NCBI RefSeq assembly: GCF_002288925.2
Contig: NW_022098022.1
Span: 1,951,622 to 2,015,621 of the forward strand
Direction of reading: 5' to 3'
DNA length: 64,000 nucleotides
Origin: Delphinapterus leucas
Taxonomy: Eukaryota; Chordata; Mammalia; Artiodactyla; Monodontidae
Every line of letters begins with the position of its first letter. The first letter of the stretch is position 1. Of this stretch, positions 1 through 9,791 are shown piece by piece. The position numbers were made by a program, and so were the translations under genes. A model generated the notes under the pieces. That model was not told the DNA's origin and ran no database searches. It saw only the letters and a program-made list of their open reading frames with translations.

Positions 1-799
1 CAGTTTTTCTTTTATACCTCAGTGTCATAAATACACATACACCACACAAATAAAATATGATTAATTTATAGCACATAATGTTAGATAAACACTTGCATTT
101 AGAGACATTCTATTTAATCTTTCTTCTGAAACAGTTTAAGACAGGGGACAGACACAGGTCAAAAGGTACATTATGCAGACATGATAATAATTAGTCTATG
201 GCTGCAGATTCATTCCATAAACAATAAAACTATTTAAAATATAGTTTCATAGGAGCTATGCAGGCTGTAACATTCTCCTTAATAGCTAAACAATGGAAAT
301 GGGCAATAACAGAAACAGAGAAATATGCAGAATATCAAAAACTAAATGCACTGTAATTGGTTTTAACCTAAGGTCTATAAATATCCTGAAATTATATGCC
401 ACAATGTGGGATTTCCATGTATTTGTACATTTTCTGAGAAAGGATCCATCTGTTCGTTTTATCAGCTTGCCAAAGGTCTAGGATCTCTAAGAGTGTATAA
501 ATTATTTCATCACCATGTATTTTAATAAAATATTGTATTTAATTATTCAATTCTTTTAAAGTTTGTTTAAAATGAAACACTGTTTAAATACACCAGGTAC
601 ATGGAGACTAGATTCAGAAAACATCTGTCTTTTTTAAAAAGGATGGTAAACTGCAGGGGAACACAGGGAATTTAATAAAGAGAGATTGTTTTAAGTGTTC
701 AAAATGTTAGAAAAATAGACTAAATGAAGCCAAAGCTGAACGTTTGTTCTGCTTGAGAAATGGGCATCGACTTCATAACTACGGTGCAGTAGAATTTGA

Positions 800-802
<3 letters not shown>
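1..802. other. Unique AT-rich DNA, no gene seen
   Basis: I see no interspersed repeat and no convincing reading frame. The longest open frame (293-481, 62 codons) has no recognisable composition or motif. Several AATAAA-like stretches occur near 520-540, so a 3' untranslated region of a gene outside the window cannot be excluded, but nothing positive supports it. Confidence 0.5.
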
Positions 803-834
<32 letters not shown>

Positions 835-849
835 TTATTTATTTATTTA
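803..849. repeat. (AT)n followed by (TTTA)n microsatellite
   Basis: About 14 AT dinucleotides (803-830) run directly into about five TTTA tetranucleotides. This is a compound simple repeat, probably length-variable between individuals. Confidence 0.95.
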
Positions 850-2394
850 AAAGAACAACAGGTTTGATTATATCATGTTGCTTTTGAAGCATTCCTGCAC
901 AGGTATTAGGTTGACAACTCTATTTGGCATCATCGTATATACAAATTACTGCACAAGTTAAGAGGTTGAAATGGAGTGGCTTATCTCCCCTTGTTTCCAA
1001 CACTTTGTTTTTGTGGATGTTAAGCTTACTTCAGGCCCATCAGTGAAATGAGTGTGTTGCCATGTTCATATTCCTGATATTTTCACATTTGACAAGTTCT
1101 CTTTGTATTAACAGGGAGAAAACTATACCATATCTCTGGACTCAGAGGGAAGATGTTTCTTATATAACCATAACTATATTTTAAGAGAAACAGATTTAAG
1201 CATTTGTAGACAACAAACTTACCTGAGGGCTTAATGGGGGAACAGGATGAGGGTGGGGTATTGTATAACTGTTATGGCTTCACGCTTCCTGACAAATATA
1301 AAAACAAATACCTTGCCTGTATTCAAGGTAACTGTATCAGATGTTTCAGTGAGAAAAACTGTTAACAGAGAACAGTTTCGGTATCCACCTTAAGAAACAC
1401 ATTCTTGCCTGGCTCTGAGGCCCTCCTGTTTGCCAGCTCAGACACGGGGAGGCCTTGCTTCTTCGTTGAAGCACCTAAGACATTTTAGTGTAATTATAGG
1501 ACTCTTTTCTCTCCTTTAATATTGTCTGTCCCAGTAAATCTTATTTAAGGAAGTAATTTGAGCACTTTAACCCAGCTGGCTTTTCTATATAGTCTAATAC
1601 AGAAGTGACTTGGAACTTGCTCACAATGACCTAAGAAGCAGCAGTCTGAGGATAGGATGAACCCCAAATTTAAAAGAGAATGTTTTCACACAGAGATTTA
1701 AGTAGACATCTGTATCACAAAATAATATGGACCTTAAGTTTATTCTATTCTAATTCTTGTTCACAATGTTATTTCATACCACGTGTGACTTTGGGCAACC
1801 GATAGTTACATTGCGTAGAATTGCGTAGAGTCTAGTGGTTACTTTAAATTTCTTGAGTTTGAGGGTTTTCCAGAACATGTTTCATGTACAATGCCCCACA
1901 GGCCTGGGCTGGGCAGTGGAATATAAAATGAAGAAAACAGGTCACAAGCAGAAAGGATATCGCTCTGTCTTATATATTAGTCTTCCCTGTAAGCTTCCCC
2001 TCGATTAAAGAGTTTCACAACTGTAATTTTCTTTTAAACATTGCTTTGTTCCAATTCTTTATATAGATGAGGGCTAAAGAGGCCACATAATATGCCCAAA
2101 CTCATATTACTAGGTAATGGAGAACTTTTTCCCCATTCCAAATCAGTTACCATTGAGTTCAATGTCCTAATTTATCTTTTTGGCACTGAAAAGTTTTGTA
2201 AGTTCAAATTTATTCACTACTTAACTAAAATACTGGATAAGGAATTAACATCTTGTAATTCTAGTAACCTGTATCTATTACTGTACTCGTCAAGTACAAA
2301 CTTTTTTCAATGTTTGTCAAAAATTGTTTTATACATTTTATAACTTTATAATTGGTTACTGGAAAGTTAAAATAAAATTAAGTAAATTAACCAA
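850..2394. other. Unique AT-rich DNA, no feature seen
   Basis: About 1.5 kb without a recognisable repeat, RNA gene or coding region. The one open frame here (2092-2343) is low-complexity and looks like chance. Confidence 0.5.
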
Positions 2395-2959
2395 GCAACA
2401 TAGTGAACCAGGAGGGAAGGGAGCAGGGCACAACCTTTAAAAGAATGACATAGCCCAAGGACACGACATAAACTGATTAGAACCAAATGGGTCCAAGATG
2501 GCAGGCGAGTCTGACTTCCACTAGACCCTGAGCCTCAGTATACGCTCATTTAAACACATCAGCAAGCCAAATGACATACCCACCGGCGCCATGACAGTTC
2601 CAAGGCCAAGCACAAAGGTCAAAACGCAGGTGGTAGCCCAATTCCTGGAAATCACCACTCCTTCCCCAAAATAGCTGGAATACTCTTCCCACTCATTAGC
2701 CTATAAAATTACCCAGCCCTATAAAAGCTGACAACCCCATACCCTGTGGCGGCTCTCGCCTTCTGAGATGGCCCACACTCTGTCTGTGGGGTGTGTTTCT
2801 CTCTAAATAAATCCATTTCTTACCCATCACTTTGTCTCTCACGGAATTCTTTCTGTGACAAGGCATCAAGAACCTGAGCTTCATTATTCATTAAGTCCTG
2901 AGACCAGGTGTGTGATCTCAGTTAAAAGAACGTGGGTTCGAGTCCCAGCCTGAGTTACA
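2395..2959 (+). mobile_element. Solitary LTR of a class I endogenous retrovirus
   Basis: The segment has the layout of a gamma-type LTR read on the plus strand. U3 is followed by a TATA box (TATAAAAG, 2720-2727), then a polyadenylation signal AATAAA at 2806-2811, and a U5-like end closing in TTACA near 2959. The TATA-to-poly(A) spacing of about 85 bases is typical of a short R region. No gag, pol or env sequence follows, so this is a solo LTR. The 5' edge is approximate and I could not find a convincing target-site duplication. The exact family name is not certain. Confidence 0.7.
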
Positions 2960-3485
2960 CAGTTTCAATGACGCATGGGTCACTTTCACGCATGGGTTAA
3001 CATCAACTTACTAGTTATTACACGATCAATTTCAGCACAATCGAATGGCTCCAACACTCAGCACAATGACAAAGACTCTCTCCCTGACCAAGCTTTAGTC
3101 AGGGTCCTCTTAACCCTGAAGGGTTAATCCTCAACTAGGCCTCAACTTTTGGACTTCCAGGTCTGTCTTTGCATGACCTAATTTTAGCAAAAAATCTGCT
3201 AAATTAGTATAGACAGAATCCCCTACTCTAGATGATATCTGATCACATTTCGCACCCCTCACTATCTCTCAGGTGACGCCTGGTCACCCTTGACCTGCCT
3301 TCAGCAAGAATCCTATCAAATCGATTTAATCAGAATATACCCTTGATGTTTCTCCCTGGCTATAAATCCCCACCTGTGCTTGTTGAGCATGAGTCTATGC
3401 TGTCTTTATTCCCCTACAGCAGAAGTTCCTGCATAAAAAAATCTGGTTTTGCCCCTTTACTGCCAAGCTCTGGGTTTCTTTAACA
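2960..3485 (+). mobile_element. Second, different class I LTR, abutting the first
   Basis: A distinct LTR-like segment begins about where the previous one ends. It has a TATA-like box (TATAAAT, 3361-3367), a following ATAAAA run near 3433 that could serve for polyadenylation, and a terminus in TTTAACA at 3485, as class I LTRs often end. Its body does not resemble the LTR upstream, so the two are not the paired ends of one provirus. The 5' boundary is unclear and may have been cut by insertion of the neighbouring LTR. Confidence 0.55.
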
Positions 3486-4084
3486 TGCATCGTTACCAGA
3501 CGAGATTTTCTGTTGTTGTTGGTTTTTTTTACCTCTTACGTATGTAGGATTAATGAATAAAGATATTATTTTTGTGGTTTGCTTTTGAAAGTTTCATATA
3601 TGTGGTACCAGGACATATGTATCATTAGACCCTCTTACAGAACTTGTCATTTTCCTTCGGAGAATTTACAACATTTTGTAAATATACTTACTTAAGTACT
3701 TATTTGATGAACGTGACCAGAGTAAAAGATTTTTGAAAGCAGTGACCATATGTATTTTGCTCATCAATTATTACATATCGAAGGTATTCTGACTAAAAGG
3801 ACTGCTTCAGAATAGAATGAGACATGGATCACTTGAACTCACACTCAGAAAAGCTTCATAGTAATATTTGGGAAAAAAATATTTTTTAAGATCGTGGCAT
3901 TTTTCCTTCAAAGCATTCATTTATCACCCATCCTGTGCACTGACATTTTATTAAGTCATACGGAGGCCAAACTAAAAGACACGTTTTTCTGCTTTCAAGT
4001 AGATAGAACTTTCCAAGAACATTTGGAAATTCTTCTTAGAAACCAACATATTTAGCAGACTTCACTTCAAAAGTAATGTCCTCG
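3486..4084. other. Unique AT-rich DNA
   Basis: No gene or named repeat is recognisable apart from a short T run near 3520-3530. Confidence 0.5.
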
Positions 4085-4205
4085 GGTACTATAGGCTCAA
4101 GGATATATTGTGCAACATGGGGAATATAGCCAATATTTTGTAATAACTAAATGGGAAGTAATCTTTAAAAATTTTATAAAAATTTAAAAAATAATAAAAA
4201 TCAAT
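4085..4205 (+). mobile_element. L1 3'-end fragment
   Basis: The stretch around 4118-4170 (GGGGAATATAGCCAATATTT followed by a run ending in AATCTTTAAA) matches the L1 3' terminal region. The same sequence type occurs at 57,820-57,880. It is short, A-rich at its 3' side and 5' truncated, as usual for dead L1 copies. Confidence 0.75.
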
Positions 4206-5200
4206 AAATTTTTAAAAATCTCTACCAGAAGCAATAGCTCACTGTGTAACCTTAGGCAAATTACTTAATTATATTGCCATTAATCACTCCTGTTTTCCCA
4301 CCTACAAAATGTTAATAAAAAGAGTAAGTGTATCATTACAGAATGCAGCTACTATATGTGTTGTGTGTACCCCAGATGTGTATCTATATTTTACCTCATG
4401 TTGATTTTAAAATATCTGATGAAAAAATTAATAAATCTGAATATGCCCAGTGTTGCCTTGCATATAAAAAAAGGTAAAATCTCGTTATTATCTATTGAAT
4501 CTGTTGTAACCCAGGTCTTGTCATAAGGCAGCCTGCAGTACGTGCTTAAAAAGTGACTCATAATAAATTACAAATCTTAATCAGTAACTTCAAAAGGATT
4601 CCTACATAGTTGCTCACTTCATTAACTGCCTTTACTTTCCAAGATTTTGGTAACTAAACATCAATGTTACTTTTATGGATATCTGCCTGTACATGACAGA
4701 AAGCCTTCCAAATACAATGATGATCCATCTGCCCTAAAGCAGGAACTCGATTCAAGATAATGGCCTATGTAGGCGTGAAATTGGACATGTATGCAGAACG
4801 GCAAGAAATCAAAGATATATTAACGAGAATGCTTATAATTACATTTATGTATTTTCCCTATAATAAACTTTTGAAATGAAAATGCACATGTGATTTGTCC
4901 ATATGCTTAATGAAGGAGAAAATTCAATCTAATTACATTCCCGATGAATATTTACTCCTAATGCAGTATTCTTTTAGTTTTGCAATATTTTACTTTAAAG
5001 GCTAGCTTTAGTAATAAGCAAAACATATTAAACCAGGAAAAAGCAGTTTTCTCGAAAGCCAAGAAAATGATTTTTTCTTCCATTATACATTAAAATTATT
5101 CAAACAAAAATATATTTTAAACCTAAGGTTTACTTATGTAAAACTATACAAATATATTCATGAACTTCTACATATTCTCTTATAGAGATCACTTAGAAAT
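4206..5200. other. Unique AT-rich DNA
   Basis: No coding region, RNA gene or recognisable repeat seen in about 1 kb. Confidence 0.5.
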
Positions 5201-5579
5201 AATAATCTTTCAGACTTGCCTGGTGGTGCAGCAGTTAAGAATCCGCCTGCCAATGCAGGGGACACGGGTTCGAGCCCTGGTCCGGGAAGATCCCACATGC
5301 TGCGGAGCAACTAAGCCCATGCACCACAACTACTAAGCCTGCGCTCTAGAGCCCACGAGCCACAACTACTAAGCCAGCATACCACAACTACTGAGCCCAC
5401 GTGCCCAGAGGCCGTGCTCCGCAACAAGAGAAGCCACCGCAATGAGAAGCCCGCGCACCGCAATGAAATGTAGCACCACTCGCAGCAACTAGAGAAAGCC
5501 CGCGTACTGCAACGAAGACCCAACGTGGCCTAAAATAAATAAAATTTTTTAAAAATTCTAAAAAAGAAATAATCTTTCA
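5201..5579 (+). mobile_element. Long-form CHR-1-like SINE with target-site duplication
   Basis: A tRNA-Glu-derived SINE with A box (TGGTGCAGCAGTT) and B box (GGTTCGAGCCC). A body of repeated CACAACTACT-type modules follows, then the tail module GAAGACCCAACG and an A-rich end. It is flanked by a 12-bp direct repeat AATAATCTTTCA at 5201-5212 and 5568-5579. The long body and tail module separate it from the shorter CHR-2 copies elsewhere in the window. It is a non-autonomous element and would depend on L1 enzymes for movement. Confidence 0.93.
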
Positions 5580-6426
5580 TGTTAAAATTAAATGATATAT
5601 ACTTTGAATATTTTTAAAATAGCAAGCTATAATAGAAGTATATTCACCTATTTGATTTTGGTCTTTTTATTCTTTATCACTTAAGTTATTATAAAGGGTG
5701 ATAAATACTCTGTTTTCATAGAATCTAATTATAAATTATATTTTGTTAGATTGCTATTCATGTGAGGAATTTAATAATCTTGTCAAACTTTTATTTTCCA
5801 TCTAAATTAAAGTCATTTCTTCTACCTACTCATTAGTCTTCAAATCCTCTAACTACCAAAAAAAATACGTGTTTGGATAAAAAACAGACATTATACGCAT
5901 CTGGGATACAGGTAAACATATTTCTCTATAAAATTTAAATCTGATCAGGAATTTATTTTTAACCCCATATGAAGACAGATCACACATGCACAGCTGGCTT
6001 GCATATCAATTGTGAGTCATTTTCCTCTCTGCCATATGCTATCTTTTTGAGGCAATATTGATGTGATAATAGAGGGGAAAGTAACAAGGGATCGAATCCA
6101 GTTAGAATAGACAACTGCTGCTCCCAATTGCTTTCAGAGTATCGTTTTTCTTTTCTCATTTTTAATTTTGAGGAGAAAACAAAAGGGAAGGGGTTGGGTA
6201 GGAAAAAATGATATTTGAGGGTAAAACTCTTTACGAAGAAACAAAACACAAACTTTATGAAAGGCAAGGGGTTCTCTGATGCCCTGCACTTATTGGAGGA
6301 CGGCAGCCCAGTCAACTTTTGTCTGCAGAAGGGTGCTTTGTACGAGTATAGTAAATCAAAATGGCAGTCGTCTGGGCTACGAACTGGCTGTGCTCCACCA
6401 AATTATTTTACTTTGAAGTCCTCTCA
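5580..6426. other. Unique DNA, no gene
   Basis: Open frames at 5980-6315 (minus) and from 6215 (plus) overlap each other. The plus frame runs on into the LTR that follows. Neither has features of a real protein. Confidence 0.5.
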
Positions 6427-6734
6427 ATCGGATGGGATTAGCAGGTGGGGCCTTTGGAAGATAATTAGGTTTAGACAAGATCATGAGGGTGCAGCCTCCA
6501 TGATGGGAGTGGTGCACTTAAAAGAAAAGGAAAAGATACCAGAGCCTTCTTCTCTCCACCATATGAGGACACAGCAAGAAGGCAGACATCTGCAAGCCAA
6601 GAAGAGGGCCCTCACCCAGAACCAAATCTCCTGGCACCTTTGATCTTGGACTTCCCAACCTCCAGAACTGTAAATATTAAAGTCTGTTATTCAAGTCACC
6701 CAGACTATGGTATTTTGTTGTCTGAGCTAAGACA
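6427..6734 (+). mobile_element. MaLR LTR fragment (MST/MLT1-like)
   Basis: The order of blocks is that of a mammalian MaLR LTR: GGTGGGGCCTTTGG near 6445, ATTAGGTTTAGA, GAGGACACAGCAAGAAGGC near 6564-6585, GACTTCCCAACCTCCAGAAC near 6650, and the terminal GAGCTAAGACA ending at 6734. It is 5' truncated and internally diverged. No internal retroviral sequence accompanies it. Confidence 0.88.
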
Positions 6735-7056
6735 GTTTGCTATTTCTGTTTCAAGTCTACCAGAAACAGGAAGTCGCTATTGGCAGCTAAATACTTACTT
6801 GTGGCACTTGCTAGGAATCCGATAAAGGGGAATTTTGAAATCATAGTTGTTATTCTTATTGCCCTTTCTAGGACTGTCCCATTACCACAGTTTCTCCCTG
6901 GGTTTGTTTCCCAAATGGCTGAGCAGCAACTTTTGGTATCTTAGCATCTTCTTAATCAGGCAGCCCCTAGCTCAATGGATTAAAAACAAAAGCAAAAGCA
7001 AAAAAAAAAAAAAAAAAAAATCCTTTTTTATACACAGGAATAAGAATAAAAATAAC
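6735..7056. other. Unique DNA with a 21-base A run
   Basis: A pure A run at about 7000-7020 is preceded by AAAAGCAAAAGC. It could be the poly(A) tail of a decayed retrocopy, but I recognise no parent sequence upstream. Confidence 0.4.
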
Positions 7057-7262
7057 TGCCATTAGCACTTACATAGCACTTACTATATGAGTCAGAGATT
7101 TTATACTAACTCATTGTACCCTAACTCATTTAGTGCTTAAAAACCACCTTTTGAATTAGATAATATTATTGTCCCCATTTTACAGATAAGGAATAGAAGC
7201 ATAAAAAGGACACACAACTAGGAAGTGTTAAGTCCAGGACTGTAATCTGAACAATCAAGGTT
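7057..7262 (+). mobile_element. MIR SINE
   Basis: An ancient tRNA-derived SINE shown by ACATAGCACTTACTATATGA, then TAACTCATTTAGTGC, then the core TTATTGTCCCCATTTTACAG at about 7167-7186, and a degraded ACACAACTAGGAAGTG end. Divergence is high, as expected for an element older than placental mammals. Confidence 0.85.
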
Positions 7263-7900
7263 CCTTGCTTTTTAACTGACTCACATTTAGTTTCTAAAGT
7301 ATATAAAGGATAAAAATTTCAAGTTTAAAAATACAAAAATTTAAGTATTTAAAGGATAAAAATACTTGTTTATTGCTATTAGAACCAGCTGTATACATTT
7401 ATAAATAACTCTTAGCATGGAACTTTCTAATCTCATCTTTCATTAGATTTTAGAAAGTATTTTTAAAAGTAGAGAAATTAGAAAATAAAGGATAAAAAAT
7501 AAAAATAAAATCGACTATACTTCCCTCCTCTGATTACCATTCCAGCTTTTCTTATAGCTATTTTTCTAATAATAGAATTATATTTTTCAAAATTTGGGCC
7601 AAAAGTTATTTACTTAAAACATGCAGGTGACATGATTTTTCTAGTTTCATACGAAAAGCTTCCTATGAGTAAGCCCTGGCCTCCTTTCTGTCATTAAAAG
7701 CAATTTAAGGCAGATAATCTCATGCTGTAATTATTCAGTACATGACTTTTTGATGTATTAAATTCTAAGTTGGAGATATAAGAATAAACTCATATTAATG
7801 AACTAGTAACTTTCCTTTTGGTAGTTTGTGTATGGGCAGGAGAGTTAGTGCCTAATCTACTTATCCTAATTTTGTATTTCATTTAGGTCTATACTGTGAA
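7263..7900. other. Unique AT-rich DNA
   Basis: No gene, RNA gene or clear repeat seen. Confidence 0.45.
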
Positions 7901-8018
7901 GTTGCCAGATAAATTACAGGATGCCCAATTAAATTTGAATTACAGATAAACAACAAACAGTTTTTTAGTATAACCATGTCCAAGGTAATATATATTTTTA
8001 TTTGCAAAATCTGGCAAC
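7901..8018. mobile_element. Small inverted-repeat element, probable MITE-like DNA transposon
   Basis: The 118-bp segment is bounded by a perfect 10-bp inverted repeat: GTTGCCAGAT at 7901-7910 and ATCTGGCAAC at 8009-8018. The inside carries further partly complementary sequence (GGATGCCCAATTAAATTTG, and TTTTAGTATAACCATGTCC). I recall a common mammalian repeat of this kind but cannot name it safely. Confidence 0.55.
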
Positions 8019-8401
8019 CCTATGTGTACTCTACTGTTTAACACTGCACCTGTGAAGTGTCTTTGTGCCTGTCTGATTTGGATGCCAGGATTTTTATTCT
8101 GAAAGGTTCTATGATGCAATGATATTAGCATTTTGAAAAATGGCCAAAGTGCCTAGGAACTGAGCTTCAAATTAAGATCTGATCAAAAATCAGTGTAATA
8201 TTGTTTGATATAAAGTTGGAAATGAAAATGCAGAGTAAGATAAAATTATGAAAATCATGGAGTTTGATAATTACTCTGAGTCCAGCAGCCAGTATAATAA
8301 ATAAATAAAATATATGGGCACAGAGCATGAAAGCATGTGAAGTACAAGGAGTAAAGTTACCACGAATCCATGGGAAGCCCCTCCACCTCCAGCCCTCCTG
8401 G
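8019..8401. other. Unique DNA
   Basis: No feature recognised. The minus-strand open frame over 8167-8460 owes its start to the AC repeat read in antisense. Confidence 0.45.
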
Positions 8402-8444
<43 letters not shown>

Positions 8445-8464
8445 ACACACACACACACACACAC
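8402..8464. repeat. (AC)n microsatellite with CG-rich start
   Basis: A compound dinucleotide repeat that begins with alternating CG/CA and continues as AC with a single TC interruption. It is alternating purine-pyrimidine almost throughout, so it can adopt Z-DNA, and it is likely polymorphic in length. Confidence 0.95.
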
Positions 8465-9024
8465 GCTGACTGGATTTAGTTTCCTTTTGTCCATCCTTCT
8501 CCAGCTCCGGCCACTGCCTGTGGAAACTGCTACTGCTAAGGCTTTCTTAAGATGTGTTAAAGACCATCAACACATCAACATTTAATTGAAATTTTCTCCC
8601 AGAAACAATGATAAAAATCACTGGGGGAAAAAAAATACCATTTTACGTTGAATGCACTATTTGTAACAGATTTTTCTATGGGCAAGGCTTTCCAGAAACT
8701 TGTGAATAGAGAAAGATGACCCAGTGATTGAGGGTAGGATCAGATTGTTCAGTTAGACCATATTTAATAGTATTTTCACACTTATTAATTGAGGCATAGA
8801 AATTTTAGACAATCATGCTTAGGGATATTACGTATAACCTATTTTCTACTTAAAATAGCTTCCAGAGATGTCAAATTTAGGAACAATGCATTTTTTTCAA
8901 TTTTGTTCTTTTTTTTCTAAACAAAGGAGGCCCCATTTCATAGCTATTAAACAAATGCTAATTCACTTTTTTCCCAAATGCCTTGGCTTCTGTTAACTCC
9001 CTGAACCTGGCATATATGTTGTTC
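8465..9024. other. Unique DNA
   Basis: No gene or recognisable repeat. Confidence 0.45.
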
Positions 9025-9135
9025 CCTCCTCAAAGAGGTTTTTTTTTTTTTAACATCTTTATTGGAGTATAATTGCTTTACAATGGTGTGTTAGTTTCTG
9101 CTTTATAACAAAGTGAATCATGCCTCCTCAAAGAG
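9025..9135 (-). mobile_element. Very short L1 3'-end insertion with target-site duplication
   Basis: A T run followed by ATTGGAGTATAATTGCTTTA and TGGTGTGTTAGTTTCTGC is the reverse complement of an L1 3' end, so the element lies on the minus strand. A 13-bp perfect direct repeat CCTCCTCAAAGAG flanks it at 9025-9037 and 9123-9135. Only about 85 bases of L1 were inserted, an extreme 5' truncation typical of target-primed reverse transcription. Confidence 0.93.
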
Positions 9136-9566
9136 TTTTGATCTAAAGTTAAAAATGTTTTCTAGATTGAAACTATTTTATTTATAGCTCAAAAGAAGTT
9201 GATCCTCTTTGAAAGCCATTTGTGGCTTATTCAATTTTTTTTTTTTTAATCACCAGCAAATGGTATAGTGTCTTTCATAGTGAGCCACCAACACATGTCC
9301 CTAAGATGATGGGTGAGTGAATGAATGAATGAGCCAAAAGCACTTCATGTTGCTCATCTAGGCTTTACTGTCCTATGCATATGTTGGAAATTTCCTTCGG
9401 CTAAGCCACAAAATTAGTGCACTATTTTCAGGGGACAATAGGAGAGTATTATAGGAAAAAATAATGGAATGATAAGTGATGCAAAGGTTCTTTTCTGTTC
9501 TGGATGAAGAGTCTCAGGTAGACCTGTTCTCTCTGCAAACAAAAAATGCCTCCTCATATTAGATGT
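9136..9566. other. Unique DNA with a short (GAAT)n tract
   Basis: A tract of about four GAAT units at 9317-9331 follows sequence faintly like the 3' end of an L2 or MIR3 element (9245-9335), too diverged to call firmly. Confidence 0.4.
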
Positions 9567-9791
9567 AAAAGTATAAACTGAAGGGCTTCCCTGGTTGCGC
9601 AGTGGTTGAGAGTCCGCCTGCCGATGCAGGGGACACGGGTTCGTGCCCCGGTCTGCGAAGATCCCACATGCCGCGGAGCGGCTGGGCCCGTAAGCCATAG
9701 CTGCTGAGCCTGCGCGTCCGGAGCCTGTGCTCCGCAACGGGAGAGGCCCGCGTACCGCAAAAAAAAAAAAAAAAAAAAAGTATAAACTGAA
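9567..9791 (+). mobile_element. CHR-2-like SINE, well preserved, with 16-bp target-site duplication
   Basis: A complete short-form SINE. Its head is GGGCTTCCCTGG, the A box lies in TTGCGCAGTGGTTG and the B box is GGTTCGTGCCCC. The body GCCGCGGAGCGGCTGGGCCC follows, then a GCGTACCGC end and about 19 As. Perfect 16-bp direct repeats (AAAAGTATAAACTGAA) flank it at 9567-9582 and 9776-9791. The perfect duplication and intact body indicate a recent insertion on a mammalian time scale. Confidence 0.96.

Noticed and set aside
1..700. 3' untranslated region of a neighbouring gene
   Set aside because: Only AATAAA-like words support it, and these are expected by chance in AT-rich DNA.
2395..3485. Paired LTRs of a provirus
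   Set aside because: The two LTRs are unrelated in sequence and there is no internal retroviral region between them.
6215..6643. 142-codon open frame
   Set aside because: Its second half is MaLR LTR sequence, so the frame is accidental.
9599..9670. tRNA-like sequence with A and B boxes
   Set aside because: It is the tRNA-Glu-derived head of a SINE. No complete cloverleaf is expected and the same head occurs in all copies.
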